Shown: positions 7,733 through 15,847 of the stretch, piece after piece | How the letters are laid out: the number at the start of each line of letters is the position of its first letter | Numbering within the stretch: position 1 is the stretch's first letter | Program-made: the position numbers and the translations under genes | Assembly (NCBI GenBank): GCA_024683955.1 | Contig: JAIKXS010000095.1 | Span: forward strand, 1 to 33,881 | DNA from: Desulfovibrio sp. | Lineage (GTDB): Bacteria; Desulfobacterota; Desulfovibrionia; Desulfovibrionales; Desulfovibrionaceae | Length of the DNA: 33,881 nucleotides | Direction: 5' to 3' | Notes under the pieces: generated by a model | What the model was told of the DNA's origin: nothing | Seen by the model: only the letters and a program-made list of their open reading frames with translations | Databases searched by the model: none

Positions 7733-8359
7733 ATGAAGGAATACCGCGACCATTATTTTCTGAAGGCCAAACAGGAGAACTACCCTGCACGGTCCGTCTA
7801 CAAGCTGCAGGAAATCGACGCCAAATTCCGCCTTTTCCGCCGGGGCATGCATATCCTTGATCTCGGGGCGGCTCCGGGTTCCTGGTCACTCTGGGCAAGC
7901 CGAAAGATCGGTCCCGAGGGCCGAATACTGGCGCTGGATCTCCACTCCATCGACTGTGCGCTGCCGCCAAACGTGGTATTCAGAAAACAGGATATTTTTG
8001 CGCTTACCCCTGAAAACGACGGGGACATGGCTGAACTGGCCCCCTTTGACATCGTCATGAGCGACATGGCTCCCCGTACAACGGGCACGCGCTTCACCGA
8101 CCAGGCACGCTCCCTTGAGCTGGCCGTCGAGGCCTTCAGCGTGGCCACACTGCACCTCAAGACGCAGGGACACTTTATCGTCAAGATTTTTATGGGCCCC
8201 GACATTCAGGAACTTCTTACTCCCATGCGCAGGGTCTTCCGCACCGTCAAAAGCTTCAAGCCCAAAAGTTCGCGGGCCGAAAGCAAAGAAACCTTTTTCG
8301 TTGCAAGTTCCTTCCTTGGCCTTCCCTCGGACAGCGAACATGCCTCTGTCAACAGCTAA
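7733..8359 (+). CDS. rlmE: 23S rRNA 2'-O-ribose methyltransferase RlmE (FtsJ/RrmJ)
   Basis: RlmE methylates the 2'-OH of U2552 in the A loop of 23S rRNA using SAM, a late step of 50S assembly. The 208-aa protein has the usual length. The SAM site is LDLGAAPGSWS (42-52), and the K-D-K-E tetrad is visible as K24 (SVYKL), D111 (MSDMAP), K151 (FIVKIF) and E186 (ESKETF). The ATG at 7733 is chosen because RlmE proteins begin a few residues before the RDHYFLKAK block. A frame open upstream to 7625 adds non-family residues and crosses the leader hairpin. It is the first gene of an operon with yebC (18-base gap) and ruvC. Confidence 0.93.
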   Translation: MKEYRDHYFLKAKQENYPARSVYKLQEIDAKFRLFRRGMHILDLGAAPGSWSLWASRKIGPEGRILALDLHSIDCALPPNVVFRKQDIFALTPENDGDMAELAPFDIVMSDMAPRTTGTRFTDQARSLELAVEAFSVATLHLKTQGHFIVKIFMGPDIQELLTPMRRVFRTVKSFKPKSSRAESKETFFVASSFLGLPSDSEHASVNS

Positions 8360-8377
8360 CCCGTTTAGGGAGGATTT

Positions 8378-9115
8378 ATGTCAGGTCACAGCAAATGGGC
8401 CAATATTCAGCACCGTAAGGGCCGTCAGGACGCCAAACGCGGCAAGGTTTTCACCAAGGCCGCCAAGGAAATCATCATTGCAGCCAAAAACGGTGGTGAT
8501 CCTTCAGGCAATCCGCGGCTTCGTTCGGCTATAGCTGCGGCCAAGGCTGTCAATCTTCCCAAGGACAAGATCGAAGCGGCCATACGCAAAGGAACAGGCG
8601 AGGACGCCGGCGGTGATTTCACCGAATGTTTCTATGAAGGCTACGGACCGGGCGGCATTGCCATCATGGTTGAGGTCGCAACCGACAACAAGAACCGTAC
8701 CGTGGCTGAAGTGCGCCACCTCTTCACAAAGCATGGCGGAACCATGGGGGAAAACGGAAGCGTCGGCTGGATGTTCGACCACAAGGGCGTCATAACCGTT
8801 GACCGGAACGCCTACGACGAAGAGGCCATGATGGAAAAAGCCCTTGAGGCCGGAGCAGACGACGTCATCGACGACGAGGATGTCTGGACCATTCAGACGG
8901 CCATGGCGGACTTCAACGCTGTACGCGAAGCCCTTGAAAACGCCGGGGTCGACATGCAGTCCGCATCCCTTGCCATGGTGCCGCAGAACCTTGTGGCCGT
9001 GGACAAGGAGCTCGGCGGAAAGATTCTCCGCCTCATGGACGCCCTCGACGACAACGACGATGTACAGAATGTCTATGTGAACGCGGACTTCCCGGACGAT
9101 ATGCCGGAGGACTGA
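8378..9115 (+). CDS. yebC: YebC/PmpR family protein
   Basis: The 245-aa protein begins [20 protein letters not shown], the hallmark of the family, and keeps the length and acidic C-terminal half. YebC-type proteins were described as DNA-binding regulators; newer work links several members to translation of proline-rich motifs at the ribosome. Which role applies cannot be told from the sequence. The start has an excellent ribosome site (AGGGAGG, five bases). Its stop overlaps the ruvC start as TGATG, so the two are translationally coupled. The yebC-ruvC pairing is widely conserved. Confidence 0.95.
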   Translation: MSGHSKWANIQHRKGRQDAKRGKVFTKAAKEIIIAAKNGGDPSGNPRLRSAIAAAKAVNLPKDKIEAAIRKGTGEDAGGDFTECFYEGYGPGGIAIMVEVATDNKNRTVAEVRHLFTKHGGTMGENGSVGWMFDHKGVITVDRNAYDEEAMMEKALEAGADDVIDDEDVWTIQTAMADFNAVREALENAGVDMQSASLAMVPQNLVAVDKELGGKILRLMDALDDNDDVQNVYVNADFPDDMPED

Positions 9116-9642
9116 TGTCCGTCACGGTCATTGGCATAGATCCGGGTTCTGAACGTACGGGATGGGGCATCGTGCGGGAGACATCGGGCAAGCTGACCCT
9201 CGTTGAATGCGGCATCGTCCGCACAACGTCCTCGGAACGCGTCTTCTCCCGCCGTCTGGCCCTCATCTACACCAGTCTGACCGGTATTCTCGGACGCTTC
9301 GCACCGGAGGAGGCAGCCATCGAGGATGTCTTCGTTTCCCAGAACAGCAAGAGCGCCCTTAAGCTCGGGCAGGCCCGCGGCGTTGCGGTCGCGGCCTGCG
9401 CGGCACATGGCATTCCCGTCAGCGACTATGAGCCGACCCTTGTCAAGAAAACCATTGTCGGCACGGGACGCGCGGAAAAAACACAGGTGGCCTTCATGGT
9501 CGGCCAGCTTCTCGGAGGTCTTTCGGAAGATCTCCCCCTGGACACCACCGACGCACTCGGAATCGCCATCTGCCATCTGTCGCTGAGAAATAATCCCCTG
9601 TCCAGCCTCGGCATGAAGAGACGGACATCGCGGGCGGGATAG
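9115..9642 (+). CDS. ruvC: Holliday junction resolvase RuvC
   Basis: RuvC cuts four-way DNA junctions symmetrically during recombination and fork repair, working with the RuvAB helicase. The 175-aa protein has the RNase H-like fold motifs and the four catalytic acids: D9 (IGIDPGS), E70 (AAIEDVF), and D143 and D146 (LDTTDALGIAICH). Length is normal. The ATG overlaps the yebC stop. ruvA and ruvB usually follow but are not next here: a strong terminator ends the operon 46 bases later and no ruvAB is seen in the window. Confidence 0.96.
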   Translation: MSVTVIGIDPGSERTGWGIVRETSGKLTLVECGIVRTTSSERVFSRRLALIYTSLTGILGRFAPEEAAIEDVFVSQNSKSALKLGQARGVAVAACAAHGIPVSDYEPTLVKKTIVGTGRAEKTQVAFMVGQLLGGLSEDLPLDTTDALGIAICHLSLRNNPLSSLGMKRRTSRAG

Positions 9643-9687
9643 GAAGAGACAAGTCCTCCGCACATTCGCCCCGTCGCACATATCGCA

Positions 9688-9724
9688 AAAGCGCCCCGCC
9701 CGAAAGGTCCGGGGCGCTTTTTTT
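9688..9724 (+). terminator. Intrinsic terminator of the rlmE-yebC-ruvC operon
   Basis: AAAGCGCCCCG (9688-9698) pairs perfectly with CGGGGCGCTTT (9710-9720), followed by further T's. An 11-pair stem with a T run is a strong rho-independent terminator. Confidence 0.93.
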
Positions 9725-9934
9725 GTGGCCGCCCGCTCACGGATGGAAGGAAACGACTTTTTTCTGGACACATACGGCATGCAGACCCGGAAAAACTGAA
9801 TAAAGACAGGCCTGCATTCCGGGCCCAGTCTTCCCTCCCGGGGCAGCCTGGGCATGAGGGCAGGTGCAGACGAAAACAAAGAGGAAAAATGTTTTAGCGC
9901 AGGCTATACGGATCACGCCCATGACGACAATACG
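9725..9934. other. Gap between two terminators, no gene supported
   Basis: This interval lies between the ruvC and ppiA terminators. A 61-codon minus-strand frame (9737-9922) begins with a signal-peptide-like stretch ending in AQA, but it has no ribosome site and its upstream side is the ppiA terminator hairpin, so it is not called as a gene. Confidence 0.6.
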
Positions 9935-9972
9935 AAAAAATCCGCTTCAACCTTGATTGAAGCGGATTTTTT
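9935..9972. terminator. Strong bidirectional terminator downstream of ppiA
   Basis: AAAAAATCCGCTTCAA (9935-9950) and TTGAAGCGGATTTTTT (9957-9972) form a perfect 16-pair arm with a six-base loop. Both strands end in T's. It lies 20 bases after the ppiA stop and serves that minus-strand gene. Confidence 0.95.
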
Positions 9973-9992
9973 AAGGCAATGCCGAACAGGTT

Positions 9993-10562
9993 TTACGGCA
10001 GTACCGTTGCTTTCCTGATCACAATGGGAGAAATGGGCACATCCTGATACATGCCCCTTGAGGTTGTGGCCACGCGTTCAATCTTGTCAACCACGTCCTT
10101 GCCCTTGACAACCTGTCCAAAAACCGCATAGCCCCAGCCGCTCCCGCTCTCTTCGCGGAAATCGAGACTCGAGTTATTGACGGTATTGATGAAGAACTGT
10201 GATGTGGCGGAATGGGGATCGGACGTTCTGGCCATGGCGATGGTGTACTTCTTGTTCTTCAGTCCGTTTCTGGCTTCGTTCCTGATGGGATTCTTGGTCG
10301 GCTTTTCCTTCATGTCCGCCTCAAGACCACCGCCCTGTATCATAAAATCCCTGATGACACGGTGAAAAATCGTGCCATCGTAATGTCCGCTCTTGACGTA
10401 CTGCAAAAAATTCTGTGTGGTCAGAGGAGCCTTTTTCTGATCAAGACTGATCACTATGTCCCCAAGGCTTGTCTCGAGCTTGACCTGCGGACCGGCAAAG
10501 GCCACGGCGGCCATAACGAGCAAACACAGACAAAAAGCCCCGGCAAAACCGTAACGCAGCAT
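9993..10562 (-). CDS. ppiA: Exported peptidyl-prolyl cis-trans isomerase (cyclophilin type)
   Basis: This enzyme isomerises Xaa-Pro bonds and should help proteins fold in the periplasm. The 189-aa protein starts with a signal peptide (MLRYG, hydrophobic core, then AFA with cleavage likely before G24). The cyclophilin core follows: [16 protein letters not shown], then [20 protein letters not shown], as in E. coli PpiA. The ATG at 10560-10562 is fixed by an AAGGAGG seven bases before it. A longer frame to 10601 puts charged residues before the signal and is rejected. It is a single gene with its own strong terminator. The symbol rests on the family and the export signal. Confidence 0.93.
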   Translation of the reverse strand: MLRYGFAGAFCLCLLVMAAVAFAGPQVKLETSLGDIVISLDQKKAPLTTQNFLQYVKSGHYDGTIFHRVIRDFMIQGGGLEADMKEKPTKNPIRNEARNGLKNKKYTIAMARTSDPHSATSQFFINTVNNSSLDFREESGSGWGYAVFGQVVKGKDVVDKIERVATTSRGMYQDVPISPIVIRKATVLP

Positions 10563-10740
10563 AGTTCCCTCCTTTACGGAACAAACAAAATACAATGTCA
10601 TCCTTATCTGCAGTCAGTTTCTACCACAAGCCGGAGAACAAATACAGCTTCCCGGCGGACGCCAAATGCCTTTCCCGTGTCAGCCCGAAGCCGAACCGTC
10701 TTCCCTCCCGGAATACGCCCGTGACTGATGCAGACATCTG

Positions 10741-10769
10741 TTGAAATCGCCAGCCCGCCTGTGCATAAT
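10741..10769 (+). promoter_or_regulatory. Sigma70-type promoter of the racemase-cbiD operon
   Basis: TTGAAA (10741-10746) and CATAAT (10764-10769) are spaced by exactly 17 bases, four and five matches to consensus. It fixes the racemase start at 10858, since longer frames would begin at or inside the promoter. The leader of about 80 bases is too short for a cobalamin riboswitch, and none of its conserved boxes is seen. Confidence 0.75.
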
Positions 10770-10857
10770 GGGAGAGCCAAACAACACGCCGCAAGGAACG
10801 GAGGATCCGGGCACCCGCCGGACGCCCTTCCTTGCCAGAAACGCCCAGGTGCAAGCC

Positions 10858-11661
10858 ATGTCAGAACTGCCCTTTTCCAAATGGAGTCCGTGCGGCAATA
10901 CAACGATTTTCTTCAATGATACTGTTCCGTCCGGCGAACGGCGCGAACTCGCACAGAAATGCCTCGGGCCCGGAGAACTCGCAGCCGAGCAGGTGGGCTT
11001 CATCAGTCCGTCAGAAAGACACCTTGCCATGGCGGGCGGAGAATTCTGCCTCAATGCCGCCAGGGCCTTCGGCGCGTATCTTCTCCATGCCATGTCCACC
11101 GGGTCAGGGGATGAAGAAAAGACCTTCACCATAACCGTGTCGGGCTGGCCGCATCCGATGAAGGTCTCCTGCCGCGGCAAATGCCCCCATTTTACCGCGA
11201 TGCTCACCCTTCCGCTCCCTGCGGTCACCGTCTCCCCCGTCGGAGAGGGACTGGCCCTTGTCCGTCTGCCTGGTATCACCCACCTTCTTCTCGACACAAC
11301 TCTTCACCCCTTCCCCCGGAACGACCGTTCCCGGGCAAGACAAACCGCCCTCGACTTCCAGAAACGGCTCCGCCTGACCGAAGAAGCCTGCTTCGGCTGC
11401 ATCTGGTGGAAAAACGACGATGCAGGCTGCGCCATCATTCCCCTTGTCCATGTCCTCGAGACAGACACCCTTATCTTCGAGCAGTCCTGCGGCTCGGGAT
11501 CCCTTGCCCTTGCCATCCACCTTCTTTCCTCCGGAGAAAGCCACCTCTCTGTCGGCCAGCCGGCCGGCTCTAGCCTTGCAATCTCCATGGTTCCGGAGCG
11601 ACGGGAGGTTCTTGTCGAAGGGAGTGTGGACCTCATCGCGGAAGGGACCTATTTTGGATAA
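10858..11661 (+). CDS. DapF-fold amino acid racemase resembling histidine racemase CntK
   Basis: The 267-aa protein belongs to the diaminopimelate-epimerase fold, which racemises amino acids without PLP using two cysteines. C64 (MAGGEFCLNAA) and C211 (FEQSCGSGS) stand at those two sites. Blocks FSKWSPCGNTTI, EQVGFI, GGEFCLNA, SCGSGS and GQPAGSS line up, from memory, better with staphylococcal CntK (FSKYNPSGNMTI, EQVGFI, GNEFCGNA, SCGSGT, HQPGGS) than with true DapF. CntK makes D-histidine for the metallophore staphylopine. The substrate here is unproven, and no CntL/CntM-like genes are seen in the window. It heads the cobalamin operon, and its last eight bases overlap the cbiD start. AGG lies eight bases before the ATG. 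Confidence 0.8.
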   Translation: MSELPFSKWSPCGNTTIFFNDTVPSGERRELAQKCLGPGELAAEQVGFISPSERHLAMAGGEFCLNAARAFGAYLLHAMSTGSGDEEKTFTITVSGWPHPMKVSCRGKCPHFTAMLTLPLPAVTVSPVGEGLALVRLPGITHLLLDTTLHPFPRNDRSRARQTALDFQKRLRLTEEACFGCIWWKNDDAGCAIIPLVHVLETDTLIFEQSCGSGSLALAIHLLSSGESHLSVGQPAGSSLAISMVPERREVLVEGSVDLIAEGTYFG

Positions 11662-12865
11662 AGGCCTTCTCTCATCGGCAACGAAAAAGCCCCTGCGGGA
11701 AGGCTTCACAACCGGAACGTGTGCCACCGCAGGAGCCCTTGCGGCACTCCTCTTCCTTCAGCACGGAAGAAAACCGGACCGTGTCTCCTGCCCTCTCCCC
11801 CCCTTTCGTGACAAAGGCCACGAGGACCTCGCATCCCCCGGGGACGCATTCCTCCTTCCCACGCCCCGCGCCTGGATGAAGATAGCCATTGAGGATGTCG
11901 TTTCAGGCATTCCGCCCTTTCTCGATGCCACCCCTCTTCACGGAACGCGCACGGCTACGGCACTGGTCATAAAGGACGGGGGGGACGACCCGGATGTCAC
12001 CCACGGCGCCAAGATATACACAAGTCTGAGTCTCCACGGCGCTCTTCATCCCGAACGCGACCAGATCGAGATACTCGGAGGAAAAGGTGTTGGCCGCATA
12101 ACCCTTCCTGGTCTTCCCCTCCCCGTGGGCGCCCCGGCCATAAATCCCGTTCCCCGGGCACAAATTTGCTACGCCCTCAAAGAAGCCTGGCGGAAATACG
12201 CACCCGCGCCCTGTCCCGCCATGACGGTACGCATAAGCGTTCCCGACGGGGAGGCCCTCGCAAAAAAGACCTTCAACCCCCGGCTCGGCATTCTTGGCGG
12301 AATATCCATACTCGGCACCCAGGGAACGGTAAAGCCCTTCAGCAACACTGCCTTCATGGCCACAATCTCCGAAGAGCTCTCCCTCGCCAAAGCCCTCGGT
12401 ATCGACCGTATCTTTCTGACAACCGGCAGACGCTCCGAACGCCTCCTCATGACGTGCTTTCCTGACGCCCCCGAACAGGCCTTTGTCCAGGTCGGGGACT
12501 TTTGCGGCCACGCTCTGAACGAAACCCGCAGACTTGGCTTTTCGTCCATCGTCTGGGGCTCCTTCTTCGGCAAGCTCCTGAAACTTGCCCAGGGGGGGAG
12601 CATGACCCATGCCCATACCCAGGACATCGACTTCCGGGCCCTGGCAGACCTCTGCGCACGCCACGGCGCCTCCGGAAGCGATGCCGTAGCCTCGGCAAAA
12701 ACAGCGGCTCTGGCCCTTGAATACATTCTGCGCGACAATGCGGGGACGGACATCCTGCGCACAATTCTCTCTCTGGCCAAAGAGGCGGCCCAGAACTTTG
12801 CGGGCCAAAAGGTTTCCGTCCATCTTTTCCACCTCGACGGCCATGAACTGGCACACCTCCCCTGA
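11654..12865 (+). CDS. cbiD: Cobalt-precorrin-5B C1-methyltransferase
   Basis: CbiD methylates C1 of the corrin ring with SAM in the anaerobic (early cobalt insertion) cobalamin pathway. The family signature LREGFTTGTCATAGA stands near residues 14-28, and NPRLGILGGISILGTQG, a highly conserved CbiD block, follows in the middle. The best start is TTG at 11654-11656, which overlaps the racemase stop as TTGGATAA and has AAGGGA upstream, giving 403 aa. Frames open further upstream only inside the racemase gene. The overlap means the two proteins are probably made together. The operon continues with cbiET after an inserted mini-element. Start codon choice is inferred. Confidence 0.93.
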   Translation: MDKGLLSSATKKPLREGFTTGTCATAGALAALLFLQHGRKPDRVSCPLPPFRDKGHEDLASPGDAFLLPTPRAWMKIAIEDVVSGIPPFLDATPLHGTRTATALVIKDGGDDPDVTHGAKIYTSLSLHGALHPERDQIEILGGKGVGRITLPGLPLPVGAPAINPVPRAQICYALKEAWRKYAPAPCPAMTVRISVPDGEALAKKTFNPRLGILGGISILGTQGTVKPFSNTAFMATISEELSLAKALGIDRIFLTTGRRSERLLMTCFPDAPEQAFVQVGDFCGHALNETRRLGFSSIVWGSFFGKLLKLAQGGSMTHAHTQDIDFRALADLCARHGASGSDAVASAKTAALALEYILRDNAGTDILRTILSLAKEAAQNFAGQKVSVHLFHLDGHELAHLP

Positions 12866-12880
12866 GTCCGGGGAGCAGTG

Positions 12881-12990
12881 TTGACATCCTCCCCCGCCTA
12901 ACGTCGGGGGATTCCTGTCAGTAGCAAAAATCCCAGTTAACGTGCGCCTTATATTCTCCCCCCGAAGGGAGAGGTTGTACGGCGCGTTGG
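12881..12990 (-). mobile_element. 110-bp IS200/IS605-type mini-element (both ends, no transposase)
   Basis: Bases 12881-12925 match the left edge of the larger element at 15150-15195 with three substitutions and one indel. Bases 12941-12990 match its right edge (15861-15910, same 50-base length, shared core GTGCGCCTTATAT). Only about 15 bases lie between, so this is an internally deleted copy in the same orientation. Each end holds a hairpin: CCCCCG/CGGGGG (12891-12910) and TCTCCC/GGGAGA (12955-12972). This is the form expected of ends recognised by single-strand HUH transposases. It lies 15 bases after the cbiD stop and 25 bases before cbiET, breaking no gene. The strand follows the usual LE-to-RE direction. 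Confidence 0.75.
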
Positions 12991-13015
12991 ATAAAAACGC
13001 CCCGGGGGACCTCCC

Positions 13016-14275
13016 ATGGCAACAACATCTTCCAAGCACCCCGTCCTCACGGTCCTCGGCCTCTCCATCGATGAAGCCTTCGAATCCCGTGACGCCGTCA
13101 TGCGCCTTCTTGAGGAGACACGCCTCCTTGCCGGCTTTCCAAAAACGCTGGAGCTTTTTACCGCCCGCTATCCCGCCGCGCGTACCCACCCCCTTCTCAC
13201 CCTCGGGCTTCCCCTGGAACAAAGTCTCCGAACCCTCCGGGAACGCGGCAGGGAAGGTCCGGTCCTCCTTCTCTGCAACGGGGACCCCCTCTTCTTCGGC
13301 CTCGGCGCAAAGCTTCGCAACGTGTTCCAGCCGGACGATCTCCGTATCATTCCGAGTCCTTCCTCGGTCCAGCTCGCCTGCGCCCGTCTCTCCATCCAAA
13401 ACCACGACATCCGCCCCCTCTCCCTCCATGGACGTGACGATCTCTCCCGCCTTGACGAAGCGCTCGCCCAGAACGAAAAGATCGCCCTCCTCCTCGACGA
13501 ACGTCATTCCCCATCCTTCGTTGCGGGCTATCTGAGGGAACACGGCGCGCACCATTATGCCATGCATGTCTTCACCGATCTCGGAAGCGAAAACGAACAC
13601 TACGAACATCACATGCCGGACAGCCCCATGCCCCACCCCGGAGGTCCGGCACTTGCCCTTCTTCTCCCGACCAGAGAAAGACGTCCGGTCTTCGGCCTTC
13701 CTAACGATTTCTTTTCCCCTGATTATGCGACAGCCCTTCCTGTCCGCGGAAGTGCCGTTGCCCTTCTTTCCCTCTCACCGACCCATGTCCTCTGGGACAT
13801 AGGCGCCGGATCAGGGGCCTTTTCCTTCGACGCAGCAGTCCTTCTCTCAAGGGGCCGTGTCTACGCCGTCGAGGAAAGAAAGGAACGGGCGGAACGGATA
13901 CGGAAACGGGCGCAACTTCTTCAGGCCGCAACGGTCCATACCGTGCATGGAAGGGCCCCGGAATGTCTTGAAACCCTCCCTGACCCCGACGCCATTTTTC
14001 TCGGCGGGGGCCTCATGGAAGAAGGGGAGACTCTTTTACGGGCCCTTACCGCCCGCCTCAGACCGGGAGGCATTCTTGTCGCGGCAATAGTACTCCTTGA
14101 AAGTCTCGGGAAGGCCCTGAACTTCTGCCGAACAGAAGGGGTGCAGTGGGATCTGCATGAAATTCAGATCTCCTCATCAAGACCTCTTGCCGGAGACCGG
14201 CATATGAAGGCCAGCAACCCGGTTTTTCTTCTGCGCATACAAAAACACTCACTGCCCGCTCATTCCGGGAAATAG
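13016..14275 (+). CDS. cbiET: Fused precorrin-6Y methyltransferase CbiET (CobL-type)
   Basis: This bifunctional cobalamin enzyme methylates C5 and C15 and decarboxylates the acetate side chain of ring C. The N-terminal part (about 1-220) is a CbiE tetrapyrrole methylase (LTVLGLS, CNGDPLFFGLG at 87-97). The C-terminal part (about 235-405) is a CbiT Rossmann methyltransferase with DIGAGSGAFSF (261-271) and FLGGGLMEEG. At 419 aa it has the expected fused length. The ATG at 13016 follows a GGGGGA-type ribosome site. The upstream mini-element ends 25 bases earlier, so it lies in the leader between cbiD and this gene. 74 bases separate it from cbiF. Confidence 0.93.
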   Translation: MATTSSKHPVLTVLGLSIDEAFESRDAVMRLLEETRLLAGFPKTLELFTARYPAARTHPLLTLGLPLEQSLRTLRERGREGPVLLLCNGDPLFFGLGAKLRNVFQPDDLRIIPSPSSVQLACARLSIQNHDIRPLSLHGRDDLSRLDEALAQNEKIALLLDERHSPSFVAGYLREHGAHHYAMHVFTDLGSENEHYEHHMPDSPMPHPGGPALALLLPTRERRPVFGLPNDFFSPDYATALPVRGSAVALLSLSPTHVLWDIGAGSGAFSFDAAVLLSRGRVYAVEERKERAERIRKRAQLLQAATVHTVHGRAPECLETLPDPDAIFLGGGLMEEGETLLRALTARLRPGGILVAAIVLLESLGKALNFCRTEGVQWDLHEIQISSSRPLAGDRHMKASNPVFLLRIQKHSLPAHSGK

Positions 14276-14349
14276 CGGAGAAACATCAGCACAACGAACC
14301 CGGTCCCCTGCCACCCGGACACGGCAGCCACCGGCATGCGAGGATCATT

Positions 14350-15153
14350 ATGGAATACAACGGACGTGTCGTCTTTGTCGGGGCGGGCCCAGGAGACCCC
14401 GAACTCATAACCGTCAGGGGACTGGACATCATCCGCCGTGCGGACCTTCTCATCTACGCAGGTTCCCTTGTGCCGGAGACCATGCTCTCCTCCGTCAAAA
14501 CCGGTGCGGAGATTCTCGATTCCTCATCCATGACCCTCGAGGACATCGCCCGCGCCATGAAAAAGGGCGCCAGAAACGGCCTTGTTGCACGCATTCACAC
14601 AGGCGACCCCTCTCTTTACGGGGCTCTGCGCGAAGAAGTGGAGGTGCTTGAAACAAGCGGAATCACGTGGGAAATCGTTCCGGGCATTACGGCCGCCTGT
14701 GCCGCGGCAGCACGGGCCGGAGTCACCTTCACCGTCCCCACATGCACACAGACACTCATGATCACACGCCTCGCCGGAAAAACCCCCATGCCCCGGACGG
14801 AAGAGCTTCGTCTTCTTGCCTCCCACGGCACATCCCTTGCGATCTATCTTGCGGGAAAGCAGGCAGAAACCATCCGCGAGGAACTCCTTGCCGGAGGACT
14901 TTCCCCCGACACGCACATTCTCTGCGCGCACAGGATCGGCTGGCCTGAGGAAAAATGCGTCTGGACAACCCTTGGACGTCTTGCAGAAACCGTTAAGGAA
15001 CACGACCTCATGCGTCAGACCGTTTTTCTGGTGCTGCCGGCGGAAGGGAAGAAAGGGTCGCCGTCAAGGCTCTATGCGGCCGATTTCAGCCACGGCTTTC
15101 GAAGGAAACGGGAAGAGGGGGAAGAGGACGCCCGTGTTCGGGACGGGAGTTGA
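14350..15153 (+). CDS. cbiF: Cobalt-precorrin-4 C11-methyltransferase, C-terminus set by IS end
   Basis: CbiF (CobM type) adds the C11 methyl group in corrin ring formation. The 267-aa protein has FVGAGPGDPELITVRG (9-24), IYAGSLVPE, HTGDPSLYGAL (83-93) and VPGITAACAA (110-119), all typical. The last 20 or so residues are charged (RRKREEGEEDARVRD) and unlike the family's end. The TGA stop (15151-15153) lies inside TTGACATCC, the first bases of the inserted element. The insertion has therefore replaced the original 3' end. The catalytic fold (about 1-245) looks complete, so activity is likely kept. No further cobalamin gene follows the insertion in the window. Confidence 0.93.
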   Translation: MEYNGRVVFVGAGPGDPELITVRGLDIIRRADLLIYAGSLVPETMLSSVKTGAEILDSSSMTLEDIARAMKKGARNGLVARIHTGDPSLYGALREEVEVLETSGITWEIVPGITAACAAAARAGVTFTVPTCTQTLMITRLAGKTPMPRTEELRLLASHGTSLAIYLAGKQAETIREELLAGGLSPDTHILCAHRIGWPEEKCVWTTLGRLAETVKEHDLMRQTVFLVLPAEGKKGSPSRLYAADFSHGFRRKREEGEEDARVRDGS

Positions 15154-15420
15154 CATCCTCCCCCCGCCTGACGTCGGGTGATTCCTGTCGGTAGCGGCCC
15201 TGTTGGCCGTACCACGGGCGGGTTCCTGCTTCATCGCGGCCGCTCTCAAGCCCTCTTCCACAGGCTGACACTGCATGCCCTTACGCCAAAATATTCGTTA
15301 CGAAAACTGTTGAGAGGTTCAGTACATGGAAACGGAAAGCCGGCGCATGCGGCAACTTCAGAGGCTCCCGGCACAAGCCGGTAGTTGAAGTCTTGCAGAA
15401 TTTGCACACCGCAACTATAG
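15154..15420 (-). pseudogene. Relic of tnpB 3' end
   Basis: Minus-strand reading gives fragments such as QCQPVEEGLRAAAMKQEPA followed by TDRNHPTSGGGRMST, resembling the C-terminal tail that TnpB genes of IS1341/IS605 elements read into their right end. Only some 60-90 codons are left, in more than one frame. The RuvC-like nuclease domain and zinc finger are missing. Assigned from position next to RE and from remembered TnpB tails; the weakest part of the element call. Confidence 0.45.
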
Positions 15421-15427
15421 TTGGTCT

Positions 15428-15847
15428 ATGGAAAATACCAAGGATATTCTTAATGCAGGGATTGCGTTTTCACGAGATATCTTCGTTTGGTCTTTGCTCC
15501 AAAATACCGCCGTGGCGTCTTCACAAGCGAAGTCCTCAATAAGCTGAAACCAATATTTGCCACTGTGCGCACCGGATTTGAAGCAGAACCTGTCGGGATT
15601 GGCGGTGAAGATGACCATATGCACCTGCCGGTGGATTACCCCCAAAATTTGCCGTATCCTCACTGGTCCGCAACCTGAAAGGCGTTTCCGGCAGACTGGT
15701 CGGGAGGCGCGGGTCTCGAGGCCTGCAACGCAAGCTTTGGGGTGGATATCTCCGGTCGCAAGGTTACTTTGCGGGGAGTTGTGGCGGTGCTCCGATTTCT
15801 GTTTTGCAATACTGCATTGAAAATCAGCGTACCCCGGGCTTGGAAAA
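15428..15847 (+). pseudogene. tnpA: IS200/IS605 Y1 transposase tnpA, frameshifted
   Basis: Joined across frames, the reading is MENTKDIL, then (shift near 15463) DCVFTRYLRLVFAPKYRRGV, then GGEDDHMHLPVDYP with an HUH-like HMH, then (shift in the C/A run near 15645) PKFAVSSLVRNLKGVSGRLV, RKLWGGYLRSQGYFAGSCGG and VLQYCIENQRTPG. These are the blocks of IS200-type TnpA, a small single-strand DNA transposase. The family usually has about 130-150 aa, matching the 140 codons here. Two frameshifts make it inactive, and the HUH motif itself has changed from the common HVHLLV. A gene finder would see only fragments. Confidence 0.85.

Noticed and set aside
9737..9922. 61-codon minus frame with a signal-peptide-like start (ends in AQA)
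   Set aside because: It has no ribosome site, its upstream side is the ppiA terminator, and no promoter was found. Kept only as a note; proteomics could revive it.
10602..10740. Cobalamin riboswitch upstream of the racemase-cbiD operon
   Set aside because: The plus strand lacks the GCCACTG and AGTCAGGA-type boxes, and the promoter at 10741 leaves a leader of only about 80 bases. Partial resemblance on the minus strand lacks the conserved CGCAACTGTA segment and faces ppiA.
12881..12990. CRISPR repeat or REP element
   Set aside because: Only two copies exist, far apart and at the edges of IS-like structures, with tnpA inside the larger one. This fits IS605 ends rather than a CRISPR array.
11903..13636. 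577-codon minus frame opposite cbiD and cbiET
   Set aside because: It is a shadow of high-GC coding sequence on the other strand, with a Gly/Glu-rich repetitive translation and no family motif, and it crosses the mini-element.
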